From Rhododendron vialii (taxonomy: Eukaryota > Streptophyta > Magnoliopsida > Ericales > Ericaceae), in the NCBI RefSeq assembly GCF_030253575.1, contig NC_080559.1:3680501-3744500 (forward strand): a stretch of 64,000 nt of DNA. The letters run 5' to 3'. Under the pieces are notes generated by a model. The model was not told the DNA's origin, did no database searches, and was given only the letters and a program-made list of their open reading frames with translations. This document shows, piece by piece, positions 23,875 through 36,003 of the stretch. Each line of letters starts with the position of its first letter. Positions within the stretch are counted from its first letter, which is position 1. Made by a program: the position numbers and the translations under genes.

Positions 23875-24903
23875 ATTAGTTATTAATCTTGTATAGAAAA
23901 TAACAGTCTATTATGCACCAAAATAAAAAGAACTCCGCCTCTTTTTTTATTTTTATTTTATGTTTTGTTTTGTTTTGTTTTGTTTTTGTTTTCTGTTCAA
24001 ACACATAATCTTGAAATAACATGCTTAACAGAAGCTCGTTGAAAAAATTATTTGGAATACTTTCTTCGAGATAGCAGAATCCCAGTTGGAAGATCTTATG
24101 GCTCCATATTGTACAATTACGGAACCATGCTTACTCGAGTTAAAGCTCGAGTTTGGCTCGTTAAAAACTTTTTCAAGATCAATTTGTTACAAAACAAACC
24201 AACTTCAAACAATTTTTGAACTTTGTTAAACTTTCAAACCGAAAAACAACTAGAGCTCGGAAGAAACGATCCGATTTGCATGAGGAGATACTAGACCAAC
24301 TTTTCAACATGAAGCTCTAAACGACTATGGGTCCAAATCTTCTCACCGGTGTCGGTTCGACACTGAATTCGACACGCACCGAGTCAACATGCCCGTGGAC
24401 CTGTGGGAAGAACGGCGAGTTGATGCGATGTCCGGTGTGGTGATACACCTTAGGACACGTGGGCCTTTGCAGGACTGCGTCCTAAGTGGCATCTCCCAAC
24501 CGGACCTCGCATTTCCTTACCACGGTGCTCAGTACATGCTGGATTCCTAGTCGAATGGACTCCGATGGGAAGATTTGGACCCCCCAACCGGACCTCAAAT
24601 TGGGATGCCATTTTCTTCCCAACTAAACCCATGTGTTTGTGGCTCCGAGGGAAGAAACGGCGTGGTGATCGGACCCAAGGTTTAGTTGAGGAGATAAGGT
24701 TCTGTTTATTACCAGAACTATAGGTATACATAGTCGATGATCAAGAAAACCGCTGCTTTGTTTCGCAAAAAAGGTACTATACAAACTCGACTTGATGTTC
24801 CCTCACCATGTTAGAATCAGTGAAAAAACTATTCAAATCCCAGAGGCCAGAATAAAAACTTTGCAACTCTATTTACACACACTGCTTAGCAGAAGACCAC
24901 CAA
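22739..24903 (+). repeat. Segmental duplication, copy 2
   Basis: A direct copy of 14610-16753. It ends at ACCACCAAAAAATC (about 24903), 60 bp downstream of the stop codon of the IQD gene that runs in from the right. It carries a longer (CT)n tract (23812-23872) and a (GTTTT)n run near 23960. Because it contains only the last RECA3 exon, it looks like a partial duplication rather than a gene copy. Confidence 0.9.
22973..23251 (+). pseudogene. RECA3 terminal-exon pseudogene
   Basis: After a preserved acceptor (TTTTAG|GTAACTGG) the sequence follows RECA3 exon 8: [20 protein letters not shown] and on to GRGIRCES. There a 7-bp deletion (parental GAGGTCT, present in 15114-15401) shifts the frame. 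A further 3-bp deletion and several substitutions follow. The stop-codon region (CAAGCATAG) is still recognisable near 23251. No other RECA3 exon is nearby, so this cannot encode a recombinase. It could still act as a decoy terminal exon only if a transcript reached it from RECA3 across 7.6 kb. Confidence 0.9.
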
Positions 24904-24962
24904 AAAATCACTTAAAAGTTAAAACAAAGAAACTCAACAAGCCAACCGGAGAAAAAATCTTG

Positions 24963-27900
24963 TCAATCTCTGAAAAGACCTTTCATGCCGAGAGAAATAT
25001 GCGAAGAATTGCCTTTCCATCCACCGTTTTTGCCAACAGATTCGCCATCAAAAGAAGACCAAGATGAGAGCCTGAGTTTGTAAGGTGAATGGTAATCGGT
25101 AATGTTATCGAAGATTCCCAGCCGTTGCTTCGGTGTGCTGAATGATCTTTCCTTTGCCTTGGTGGATTCAGTGGCAGCCATGTAAGTGGGAAAAATTGGA
25201 GAGTTTGGCAAGGAACTTTCATCACCAATGGACTTGTGTTTGACATGAGAAAATGATCTCCTTGGGAGTGTCAGTTGGGAATTCATTTCTCCAACAGGAT
25301 TCTGTTTGGTTAAGTTTCTCTGTTTCATCATTTGTGTGGTTCCATAGACTCCAAAGGACATGGGATTTGAAGACGCAGTGGAATTCAATTCTCTTCTTCT
25401 GCATGATTCAGAATCCACCCTTGGGTCTAATTGGTTGCTCCATCTTCCACTTCCCATATTTTGATAGTTTCTCCTCTCCTGAAACAAGACATGCATTACT
25501 CTTTCACAAATGAACTGTATAGAAACTGGATTATGAGCGCAAGTCGCGTTTACAACTCAAAAGAATTACTCGATTCTAGCTTTGGCCTTTTAACTTAACA
25601 TGTTGATGATTTGATCATTGAACTTGCGGTTTTCTATCGGTCAATATAGTTCAAATTAGTTGGAAGGAAAACAGTGCATGGTATTGAACTGAAGGACCAT
25701 TGTGACTTCTCTACAAACGAAATGCGCCTCAGGCGCAATTTGAGTGCGCCTCGGGCACATCATCTGCACTTCTGGCACAACATATGCACCTCAGGCGCAA
25801 TTGAAGTGCACCCCGGGCGCATCAACTCACGAGTATGCTAGAGCTTTTGTGAATATTTCTGTTAGTTGTGAGAAACAAATTTGGTGCGTAGGTAGTGGCG
25901 GTAGTTTGTTGGTTTAGTGATGGTGTGTAGATGGTGGTGGTGATGGCATGGTGGTTGTAGTGGTGGTGAAGTAATGGTGGTGGTAGCGGTAATAAGATGG
26001 TGGTTGTGAGGTGGAGATAGTATTGGTGGTGGTAGAGGGGTGACAATCATGGCGGTGAGGTGACAATGGTGGTAAAATGATGGTGGTGAGGTGGTGGTAG
26101 CGGTGGAGATGTGTTGCTAGTATGGGGTGAAAAGATGGTGTTGGTTATGTGGTGGTCAAACAAAAAATCTAACATCGAAAGATTTGATTTTGGTTGAGTT
26201 TATGCGCCCAGGACGCACTTCAATTGCGCCTGAGACGCATTGCATACAAGTGAAGAAGACATGGATGCACCTGGGGAGCAATAGGATTGCGCTTGAGGCA
26301 TATCTAATGCGCTCGGAGCGCATTGCATTTGTGAAGAATACATGGATGCTCCTGGGGAGCAACAGGATTGGGCCTGAGGTGCATATGTTGCGCACCTGGG
26401 CAGCACTTCAAAGCGCATATGATGCACCTGAGGCGCATTTCGTTAGTAGAGATCTCAATTTCGATGTGCCCGAGCCGCACTCTTATTGCGCCTGAGGCGC
26501 TTTTCACTCAATAAAATTTTCAACATCCGATGGGAAATGACCCTAACATGTCTTCGAATTAGGATGAAGAAGAGGACGAGGAACATATTACAAATACAAT
26601 TTCTCTTGGACGTGAATTCTTCTGGCCGCGAAGAACTCATAGCCACAAAGAATTATTCTTGGTCGCAAAAAATTATTACTGGCAGCAAAGTAATGGAATT
26701 ACTCCTGGCCGCAAAGAATTACTCTTGGCTGGGAGTTACTCTTGGCCGCAACTAATTACACTTGGCTGCGAAGGGTTACTTTTGGCCGGGAAGAATATTA
26801 CTCATGGCCGCGAAGAATTACTCTTGGCCACAAAGAATTACTCTTGGCTGTGAAGAATTACTTTTGGTCGTGTAGAATTACTCTTGGCTGCGTAGAATTA
26901 CTCTTGCCTGCAAAGAATTACTCGTGGCCGTGTAGAATTACTTATGGCCAAATAAAATTACTCTTGGCCACGTAGAATTACTCGGGGCCGTGTAGAATTA
27001 CTCTTGGCCGCAAAGAATTACTCGTGGCCGTGTAGAATTACTCTTGGCCGCGAAAAATTACTCATTGCCGCAAAGTTTTGAAAGCATGATGATTACTACG
27101 TACAACGGTTTGTTGTTTTTGTTCAAAGCATGATTACTACGTACGACGGTTTGTTGTTTTTGTTCATGGTTTCCGCAATTGGGTTTTCAAGCGGGCCACT
27201 TGGACTTATTGGATTGAATTGGGTTTAACGTGCCTCTATTACTATTGATATGAAATCGAAAAAAAGCATTTAGAAATCTTCCAACTGGCCCAAAATATTT
27301 TTCTGCCAATCTCTTGGATATTTTGGGCAAGTCACTAAGTTTACGTTATATATATTTTTTCTTACCTTTAAGTTTTATTTTTTTGAATGATCATCCGTCT
27401 CGATGAGACTAAAAATAAAAATTATGATGAAAAACAAGATAAAAATCAAGTATCTGTTTGAAGGAAATTACCCGATGGGAATACGAGTACTTCTTCATGC
27501 ACTCTCTCTTCGCCGCGGCGTCTTGCTTCTGCAGCCACAAGGCCTCCATGTCCTCCTTCGGAAACAACAGCCTATAATCCCAGTTTTTCTGACTCTTGCA
27601 CCCAAGCTGCTGATAACCAAAAGCAACAAGTATGTATAAAACACCTTATGCTCTTATAGTAAGCAAATCACACTCTCTCAAGGAGAAATATGACAGTCAA
27701 GACTTTCTGCCGTCCATTTTGCACCAGACAAATGTGGTACAATGGGATCCTTATTGTTGTCCGATCAGAACGATTTTGTTACATGGGTGATCTACCTATT
27801 GAGCTCTACAGAACGATCCATTCGGACTAATAAAATGGCATCAGTGACAGACTCGAGTCGATTGCAAGGACTTTAGAGAAGCCATATCCCTTTACTAGAC

Positions 27901-29199
27901 CATATCTTGTGTGTGTGTGTGTGTGTGTGTGAGTATTTTGAAAAACAAGTCATTCAACCTTATCTTTTGTTCACTAACATGATGATTTACTACAATCTCA
28001 CTTACACTTGTGTTTCTCTCTGCCAACTCTTCTTTTGGGCTAAGAAACTGGTTCTTTTGATCATCATCTTTGAATCTCTCATTTGGAACTCTCAGTTCTT
28101 GAACTTGTGATTGTGACTTTGAAATGGGTGGCAGACACTTCAATTTGGGGATTACTGTCCTCCTCACAATTCGGCCTCGCACCATTGCTTGAAGCTTCAC
28201 CAATCCCTTCAATGCCTTCAGTGCTTTTCTTGCCTGTTTGAATCACAACAGCAATGTTCACACCGACGTTTTTTATTCCATTCATAACATTTACCGTATC
28301 GAAACAGGTTACTAGCATCAAATCGCGGTTTAAACCAGATGGAAAATAGTATAACCAGCTTTTAGTAATTCACAGGAAGTTTTCGAAAATATCAAACAAG
28401 TTCTGAAGTATATCTGCCAAAAAAAACAGTCAAACACGATTGGTACATGTTTAGGATAAAAACTCCAAATGAAGTTTTTTGTGTTTTTCTTTGAATGGGT
28501 TAATCTCCAAAGAAGTTCTCTAAAGTTCAGAACTAAGGTGTTGAAATCTGTATCAAACGGATTTTCCTGTAAAGTATTTCAAAAAACCTGTTTTCGAAAA
28601 CAACCACCAAACATGAACTTGTAACAGTGTATCGATCAAAGTAGATGAATCAGTGTGATGAGGTAGAAAAATGTAAAGCCAAAGCCGAACCAAGAATTGT
28701 GAGAAACTCACAAGATGAGCCCTATAAGCTGCTTGAATTTTAATGGCAGCCGAATTCTGTATCCTCTTTTCGTACTCTTGGAAAGACCTAGGAATGCCGG
28801 TGAGCTGGACAACCTCAGCTGCAGCCTTGGCGGCAGCCATTGCCGCCTGGGCTGCAGCCGCCGTTGCAATGGCAACAGCCATTGCCTGCTTTCTCTGCTC
28901 TTCTCTTGCTTGATTTATTAATCTCTGTGGTGATACCGATACAAGTGTAGGGTAATTCTCTGGCCTAACCCCTCCGAAAACCCATTTCCACCACTTTGAT
29001 TTCTGAGACACGGAAACAAAAAAAAACAAAAAACAAGGAAAAAACATGTAAATGCTTAACTACACAAAAAAGTACCGAAACAAGTTAGGAAGAAATTGAA
29101 AGGAGTAAAGGATAAATCAACCTTTTGAGCCCTCGAATTCGGCTCGGGAACAAAGAGACTTTTCACCAAACTAAACCAGCTTCTCTTCTTCTTCCTCAT
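24963..29199 (-). CDS. IQD12: IQ67-domain calmodulin-binding protein, IQD12-like, 416 aa
   Basis: Coding exons on the minus strand: 29199-29122, 29002-28712, 28233-28006, 27609-27472 and 25478-24963, all phase 0. IQD proteins bind calmodulin and are scaffolds on microtubules, plasma membrane or nucleus. The start is MRKKKRSWFSLVKSLF, the typical IQD basic head. A KWWKWVFGG stretch and an Ala-rich helix (about 65-90) follow. The IQ67 region (about 107-150) contains IQAAYRAHLARKAL and then LQAMVRGRIVRR. The intron splits it between HL and AR, where IQD genes carry their conserved phase-0 intron. The C-terminus has the DUF4005-type motif FPTYMAATESTKAKERSFST and PKQRLGIFD. Exon 4 could start 3 nt later (27606). 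The closest relative I recall is Arabidopsis IQD12. A likely leader intron ends at about 29294. Confidence 0.9.
25690..26512. mobile_element. Foldback element with GCGCCTSAGGCGC arms and TGG-rich core
   Basis: The left arm (from about 25708, CTCTACAAACGAAATGCGCC) and the right arm (ending near 26470, CATTTCGTTAGTAGAG) are inverted copies. Each arm is built of short palindromic units such as GCGCCTCAGGCGC alternating with AATTGAAGTG spacers. The core (25880-26160) is a degenerate GGTGGT/GGTGAT array. It lies in the last intron of the IQD gene. It has no coding frame; the apparent frames on both strands are repeat translations. Confidence 0.65.
26613..27073. repeat. 20-bp minisatellite, about 23 units, in the IQD intron
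   Basis: Tandem units of the form GAATTACTCTTGGCCGCGTA, mostly exactly 20 bp, with variation at CTC/CTT, GGCC/GGCT and the last four bases. It ends near 27073 and is followed by a 45-bp direct duplication (27080-27168, GCATGATTACTACGTACRAC). Translated frames here are Arg-Ile-Thr-Leu-type repeats and not genes. Confidence 0.9.
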
Positions 29200-31844
29200 T
29201 GAGAATCCATGAGACTCCAAATTCACTTCCCTGAGTCTTTTATTCCTCAGACACATTTTATTGTCAGAGAAAAATATCACTCATTTCTCATACCTGCAGA
29301 AAAGATGGGAAAAAGTTGAACCTTCAATGGGTACACAAGCAATTTGGGACACCCATTAGGACAAAGGAAAAGAAGATTGAGAAACACATCACAAAGAGGT
29401 AGATCGAACACTGACAATACTAACTTCCGCCGACAAAAAACAAGGAAAAAGAGGTAGAAAACACAGGGTTGTACTAATGTCTTGCTCATGTTTTATGAAA
29501 CAGTAACAGCTTTATATAGGAGGTCTTTGTTCTACCTACCAAAAGTTTTTAATCTCTTCCCACATCATATACAATTTGAGATGCTTCGGTAAAACCAGAA
29601 TATAATGCTGGTTTTCAGAGCATCAGAAATAATGATCAAGAATCTTATCAAGTAAAGCAATGATATCGCACAACATGATGAAGTGATTCATTGATTATAG
29701 TAATGAATAGCTTGAAAGCCTTGGGCCCTATTAGGGCGCCGGAATTTCGCATTAGTCATTATGCGTTTGTGCATTTTGCGTGTTTAGGAGCCGATTCTAA
29801 TATGCATCATGAAAAATGAACTAGAGAATGCAGAATCTAAATATCAGTCCGGAGGAGCTTTTTTCGATTCTGCTTATATTTTCACTTATAAAATCCTTTT
29901 TCAAAATCTATTCTGCACATAGTATCCACTTGCTTTCACTGATTCACATTATGATCCAAAAATCTATAATGTACAATCTAGGGTCTTGAATATACTTAAA
30001 ATTTACTTGGGTCCCAATTACTCCCTTAGCATGTTCTTTGAATAGAAAATGGCTTTTGAAGCAAAGAATTCATAAAGTGCTTGTTCTATCACCTTTGAAC
30101 CCAACACAAATCCATTGAAACTAGTCATGAAATGATTGGAAATCCAACTGGTTTCTCTCCTCTTTTGAATTTGATTCTTAGGAGTTCTGCTTTCAAGTTT
30201 CAAGATTATCTTCAGTTCAAAAGGGAAAAGGTGAGAGTGAAAGCTGATGTAAAGTGGAAGAGGCCCACCCAAACAATTGATCTGTCAATAATGTAGCTTT
30301 CGTAAGTATTTTTTTCCAGTGACTTAATATGATAGTCCCTTTAACATCATGGGGGACTCTTCTTCCCTCTCATTCCCTTCCCAACTGTCATTTTCACACC
30401 TGCAACTGACAGCTTCAATTGTCTGTTTGGTTAATTTGCTTACCGGATTTGATTTTCGCACCCCTCTTTTTACCATTTGCAATCTCCTTTTTTTTTTTTT
30501 GTCTTTCTTTAGGGAAGTGATTTTCACACTGTCCTTTTTACAATCCACACTCCTTTTTTGCCTTTATCTACGTGAATTTACTATCCTGTCCTTTTTTCAA
30601 TAGGTTTTTTCGCACATCCAATGACAACATTGCAAATTCACGTGGATTGTAAAAAATAGGGAGTGTGAAAATCATTTCCCTTTATTTACTATACCTTTTA
30701 ATGTGTGTTGAACCACTGAAAGATCATATTGCAAACTTGCATTAACAAAGACCAAAAAAAGAAGGATTTAAAATAGAGGGGTGCGAAAATCATTACCCTC
30801 TGCTGAAATTCTGAAACGAACTTGGTTCATGTTTTCTAGCAGATTTGGAAAGTAGTAACACTGCTGGGCAATATATGCCAATGGTTAATTTATCTTTGTC
30901 CATTGTACAAGAATGAAGACCCTGTTGTTTCAAACAATGCTATTGGAAGCTCAATTGGGGTTCACTAGCAGGATGAAATGAGTGTTTGTGGCAGTTGGAA
31001 GTATTTGGAATCCATAGGGAATGAGAATTTTTTTTATTATCGCGTAGACAAAAAAGAAAATTGGGAGTATTTGGAATCCATAGGGAATGAGAATTTTATT
31101 TATTCAAGTTCTTGAACGGTCTCGTTGTCGTAGATTAATAAAAAAAAAAAACGGTCTCTTTGTCAAATAAAAGGAGATTTGGTAGCTCCTTTTCTTGCCT
31201 TCCAAAACGAGTCATGCCAAATTTCAAGTAGACTTTAGATTTGGGTCCTCATTTGACAGCTATAGCTTAGAGCATCTCAACTCTCAAATCTTCAAATTTG
31301 AGGTGCCACCAAAACTGTTCTATGTGACGGCATTTCCTGTTTTTTTTTGCTAAAGAAATGGTCAAGTAAAATTGTTGTATGGTTTTTGATTCCCAATTTC
31401 AAACCAACCAAGAACCTTCATCATATACATCAAGAACAAAACACACTTTTTCCTTCCCATTCTCAGACCTACCAAATAGCTTCATGATGTGTAGTTTTAT
31501 AGCTTCATGATATGTTTCGGAGAAAACTTCCACAGGTAGGATTGTTGGATCAGGATCAGACGTACCCATGGATTCTATTTCTTTCTTCTTCTTTTTCTCG
31601 AAGGTCGGGATATCCGGGCTAGTTTGCGCGCACTTCAACTATTCTCCTTCTAGGTCCGGTATTCTAATTCTTGTCGGTACACAAGTATTTATCACATGGA
31701 ACCCACAGGAAATCGGTCCTACGTACTCACTTTCAGATAAGCCATGTGAAGTTGTGAACATCTTTTGGCTAGTGGCTTTCGGCTCTCTAGTTGTCCAAAG
31801 TAGTAATTAATAGGGTACTCTTTTAGCACTTCCGTGACACTTGG

Positions 31845-31898
<54 letters not shown>

Positions 31899-33668
31899 CA
31901 TAAAGTGGCTTTCGACAGTAATTGAGCTGTTCAATGGCCCAAGAAAAGTTATCAAGAATAGAGAAAAGGTTTCGTGGCCAAAAGTACTTGTGGAATCTTT
32001 GGTTGATCAAATTAGATTGCCACAGAGTTTTTTTTTTTGGTGTATAGCCCTACTTGAGATCAAACCATCCTTTTCCATGGTAGACCTGCAATAAATTTTC
32101 ATTGAAAATCGGAAGTTTTAATAATTAAATCCCACCAATAGTACTGTTGCATTCACCACGAAGGGTGGTAAACAAGTTGGCTCCTTCCTCCCCACGGTCA
32201 CAATTCGAACTCGCTCGTGGTAGAAAATGTAAACTCGATGTCGTGTGATAGAATACCCTTGTGCTGCAGCTCGTCCCTAATGGATGGAATCGTTAGAGCC
32301 TATGTTCCTTTCCGAAGAGTAGAATCGAAGCTTAGTGTCGAACAAGTCGGTGTAACTCTAGAGTTCTACTCTATGGTGGCAAACTTGATAGAGTTAGTTT
32401 TCAGGCTTTCAGCTGTGACCTCACAAGAGCATTTCTCAGTCGAGCATTATTCAGCGGGTAAGAAACCCTATAGCATTTCTTGCGCCCCAACACTAAGAAT
32501 CGAACTTTAAACAATTGCGTGGGGAGCAAACTCACCAACCAACTAACTGGACTGGACTAACCATGGGGCTAAAGTTGTGTTTCCTTTATGTACTTCATTC
32601 CTTCGATTCTTTAACACTCTCCTACCACCTATAATTAATCTGAATACTCATAGGAGGGACCAAATAGACTGATTAAATGTAAAACAAACTTTAGGGAACC
32701 GAACCAAAAGAGGAAACCTGTCCCTAAATGATACTCCTGCCTAAGCATGAAGCATAATAATCAGATAAAACCAGTGGATACAGACCTGTGTGTGCATTCA
32801 TTACCGTTGCTATGCTAGCAACATTCTTCTTGTTAATTTAGAATGTCCGGGCCATCTTACACGTACCTCGATTAATCTCTAAAAAATCAAACTTACCTCG
32901 TAGGAGACCTATTTAATGGCGGAGTAAAGCACCTCTGAAAACTAATCCCACTTTCCATTAGCAAGAGACCTATTTAATGTCGCAGTAAAGCCCTGTATAA
33001 TCCCACGCGAGTTGATAATACCTAGTAAATTCGAATCCATGATCTAGGAGGAAGCAACCTCTAACTTTTTAACACCAGTTAATGACAAGTGCTAACTCAA
33101 CTTTCTAACGTATTAATACGACTTCAAATCACGAGAATCGAACTCTAGACACACCAGGAAACTGAACAAGTGGGGAGGTCAATTACCTGTGACTTGTATC
33201 CACGACCCGCTATAAAGCGAGAGCCTTGTTCACTGAATATGGCGTATTCTGATCAGATAAGTATTAGTCACCTAATTAGTGCACCCAGTTAGTTCATGGG
33301 GTCCCTGGTGCATTAAACTTCCCATCAGTTTACTTTTAGCATGTGCTTAAGCCCATTATGATCCAATTAATCTAATCATGCCTCATAACTGAGCCTGAGG
33401 TGTTCAATCACAATTACTACTTCACATATTCTGTATGTATTAATGCCAGCTATTTCAAGAACATAATTCATCTTCCCAACATCTCCATCAGAATCATCGA
33501 ACTTTTATTACTACAAAAGTATGCATGAAGTTAATAATTACTACAAGATATGTACAAAGGTGATATGTACAAATCATAAGTTGTTTCTGGCTTATTTCTA
33601 GCCATCCACCATTGATTATTATAAGATACAAATGCATTCACATACTTTTTCGTTTTGTTTTGGGGTAA
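29200..33668. other. Spacer between the IQD and PAP16-like genes
   Basis: This holds the IQD promoter and leader (to about 29500), two nested small foldbacks (30445-30799), a (GA)n tract (31850-31897) and a diverged SINE-like stretch (about 32840-33120). The left boundary of the PAP16 tandem repeat unit is near 33240. A 79-codon minus-strand frame at 31399-31638 is not convincing as a gene. Confidence 0.5.
30445..30799. mobile_element. Nested pair of TIR elements (MITE)
   Basis: Outer ends read GATTTTCGCACCCCTCTTTT at about 30451 and the inverse, GAGGGGTGCGAAAATCATTA, at about 30777. An inner pair reads GGGAAGTGATTTTCACACTG (30512) and the inverse GTGTGAAAATCATTTCCC (30663-30680). The two pairs have related ends, suggesting one element inserted into a relative. 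Confidence 0.65.
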
Positions 33669-33795
33669 TCACTTTTCCTTTGAAGAAAATTGATCAACAA
33701 GAAAGGATGAAAGAAGTACAGTTTCAGAGCTCAAGATGACTTCACTGTGGGTATGACCATCTTCCATCCTTATCCATGACTTGAGAGAGAAGGGC

Positions 33796-33829
<34 letters not shown>

Positions 33830-35970
33830 CCCAGTTTCCATATCCACCATAACCGGTATGCCTAGCAAAGCACAGCCATAGTTTCTTGTATGGGCAGCAC
33901 CAGTCTAATCCATGGTTGTGTCCTACAAACACTGCCTGCCACCATGAAAAAGAACGCAACAACCACATAAGATCCCATTTTTTACCATCAAAGCACAAAC
34001 ATGGATGGGACTGCAGACACATATGGTATGTATGTTCACAGATAAGAGCTTGGGTTTGATTATAAAACCTCATAGGATCATGTAACTGGCATTTGAAAGT
34101 AGCAATTGGTGGAGGTATTACATATCCTCTGATAGCCAACGCCCCAAAACGTGGGATACAAAGCAGTGAGAGTGTGAATGGCATTGGTAACCCCAGCCAA
34201 TGGGATCACTCTCCCCATACTAACTTGATAGAATTATATATCCCCTCAACTGTCGATCAGGCCAATAAATAGGACAGGTGCATCAACCATTTAGGGGGAA
34301 TTTGGAAACTCATTTTCAGTTACGTAAATACTCTCATCTTCAGAGTAAAATCAAGAACAAAGCCTCAAAAAAATAAATTCTATTGCGCACTTAAGCCATA
34401 TAGGATTTCAACTTCCAACTTTTGTAGCAGTGACTTAAACCAAATTTCCCGCTTCGGTACGTGTAAGTCATGGGACGCATACTGAGATACATGGTAGTAG
34501 AAGAAATATTACAACTATCTCAATAACATTTTATCCACAAGTACCTAGGTTTTTTTAATATCATGGAACACGATACCCTTGATAGAGCTCAATAGAGAAA
34601 ACAGATTTTTATAGCCAACCCCAATTGATTTGGACTTAAGACTCGGTTTGGTTTGGTTATTCCTTCCACACAGAAGCGGCATGCAGTACTGCAATGTTCG
34701 CATTTCAAATGAACACACTGGAATAATATGCTAGGGAGTAGGGACAACTCACACGAGTAAGAAGAGTAAAATACGTGTAAATATGCATAGAATCCCAAGT
34801 AGTTGATCTGCTTACCAGGACCAGCTCAGTTTTGACTTCAACTGTCTAAAATCACACCATATGCATCTCTAAGGGCATAAAATTATAGTCAATATTTCTG
34901 TTTTCTCACCTTGACAGAAGGCCTTTCTTCAAGAAGTTTCATAACGCCCATTTCGGCTTCTTGAGCGGCAACACTCTCCTTGTTAATAGAACCCACACAG
35001 AATGAAAATGGCAGAAACATTGGAGCCACCTTCCCATAGGCTGTACTTGGTATGTGCCAGAAAATTATCTCAGGAACCCTACACAATACTGCTCCATTTG
35101 GTTGCTAAGAAAGCGGTGAAAAGAAAATTAGGAATCTTCACATTTGCCATTGTTTGGTCTACAAGACATGTAGCAACCGAAAAACTCAACTGAATCTGCC
35201 ATAAAAGCAGTAGTGAAACTCCAGTTTGAGGTTTTGATTTCCTTAGTACAAACAAAGCAAAAGTAAGATTCTAATTCTCTAATGCTCCGAATTCTTGGCA
35301 ACTAATAGGACAAAGGAAAGAAAAGTTAGAACACATTATTATCATTTGTTGCTTTATGGATACCAAGACGCAATGCAGAAAAATTAGGGAGGGGATTAAG
35401 CATTATTTTTCTTACCACTTCCCTTTCAGAGACAGCTCAACTCTATTTGGGGCCAAAGGCGGAAATCAAAGCGAGACAATTATTTTTTAAAGACATTTCT
35501 ACGTTGTAACAATTTATTTAGACAAAAAGTTCCTTGCTTTATGGGGGAAGAAATGCTAAGTTTTTATTTAAGTTTCTTAAACATACCATTGATATAAAAG
35601 TAATCAGCTAATTCTCTTATGATAATCAATGGTAGGAGATTTTATAAATTTTTTTTGGAAACACTTAAGAAGCTCGTATTGTCAGTGATAATTTTTGCGT
35701 AATGCATGCACTTGAAGAATTAGCCTAGAGTCTAGAGTTCTAATATGATTTCATCCATCGCTCACAGCCTTTTCTTCTTTTAGCTTTTACCCACACTAGT
35801 GAATTAAACAGACAAGTAAGAATATAAAAAATGTGGGGCTCCTCTTTATGTGAGGACTAGGGCGTGGGGGTTGGGGTTGGGCCGGTTGGCTCAGCCACTA
35901 CTGCCTACCTTGAATCAGGGTTAAGCTCATTCGATTTGTTGTGGAACCATTTTGCCTGGGTTCCTGATAG

Positions 35971-36003
<33 letters not shown>

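Noticed and set aside
25822..26512. Overlapping frames on both strands, His/Pro/Tyr-rich or Ala/Pro/Cys-rich
   Set aside because: They are translations of the GGT-rich core and the palindromic arms of the foldback element.
26486..26975. Frames of repeating Leu-Leu-Leu-Ala-Thr-Lys-Asn-Tyr-Ser type
   Set aside because: They arise from the 20-bp minisatellite; 20 is not a multiple of 3, so all frames cycle.
26613..27073. Possible CRISPR-like array of short repeats
   Set aside because: The 20-bp units are contiguous with no unique spacers, and the genome is a plant nucleus.
31399..31638. A 79-codon minus-strand frame
   Set aside because: It has no recognisable family, no splice partners and poly-Lys from an A-run; composition alone is not enough.
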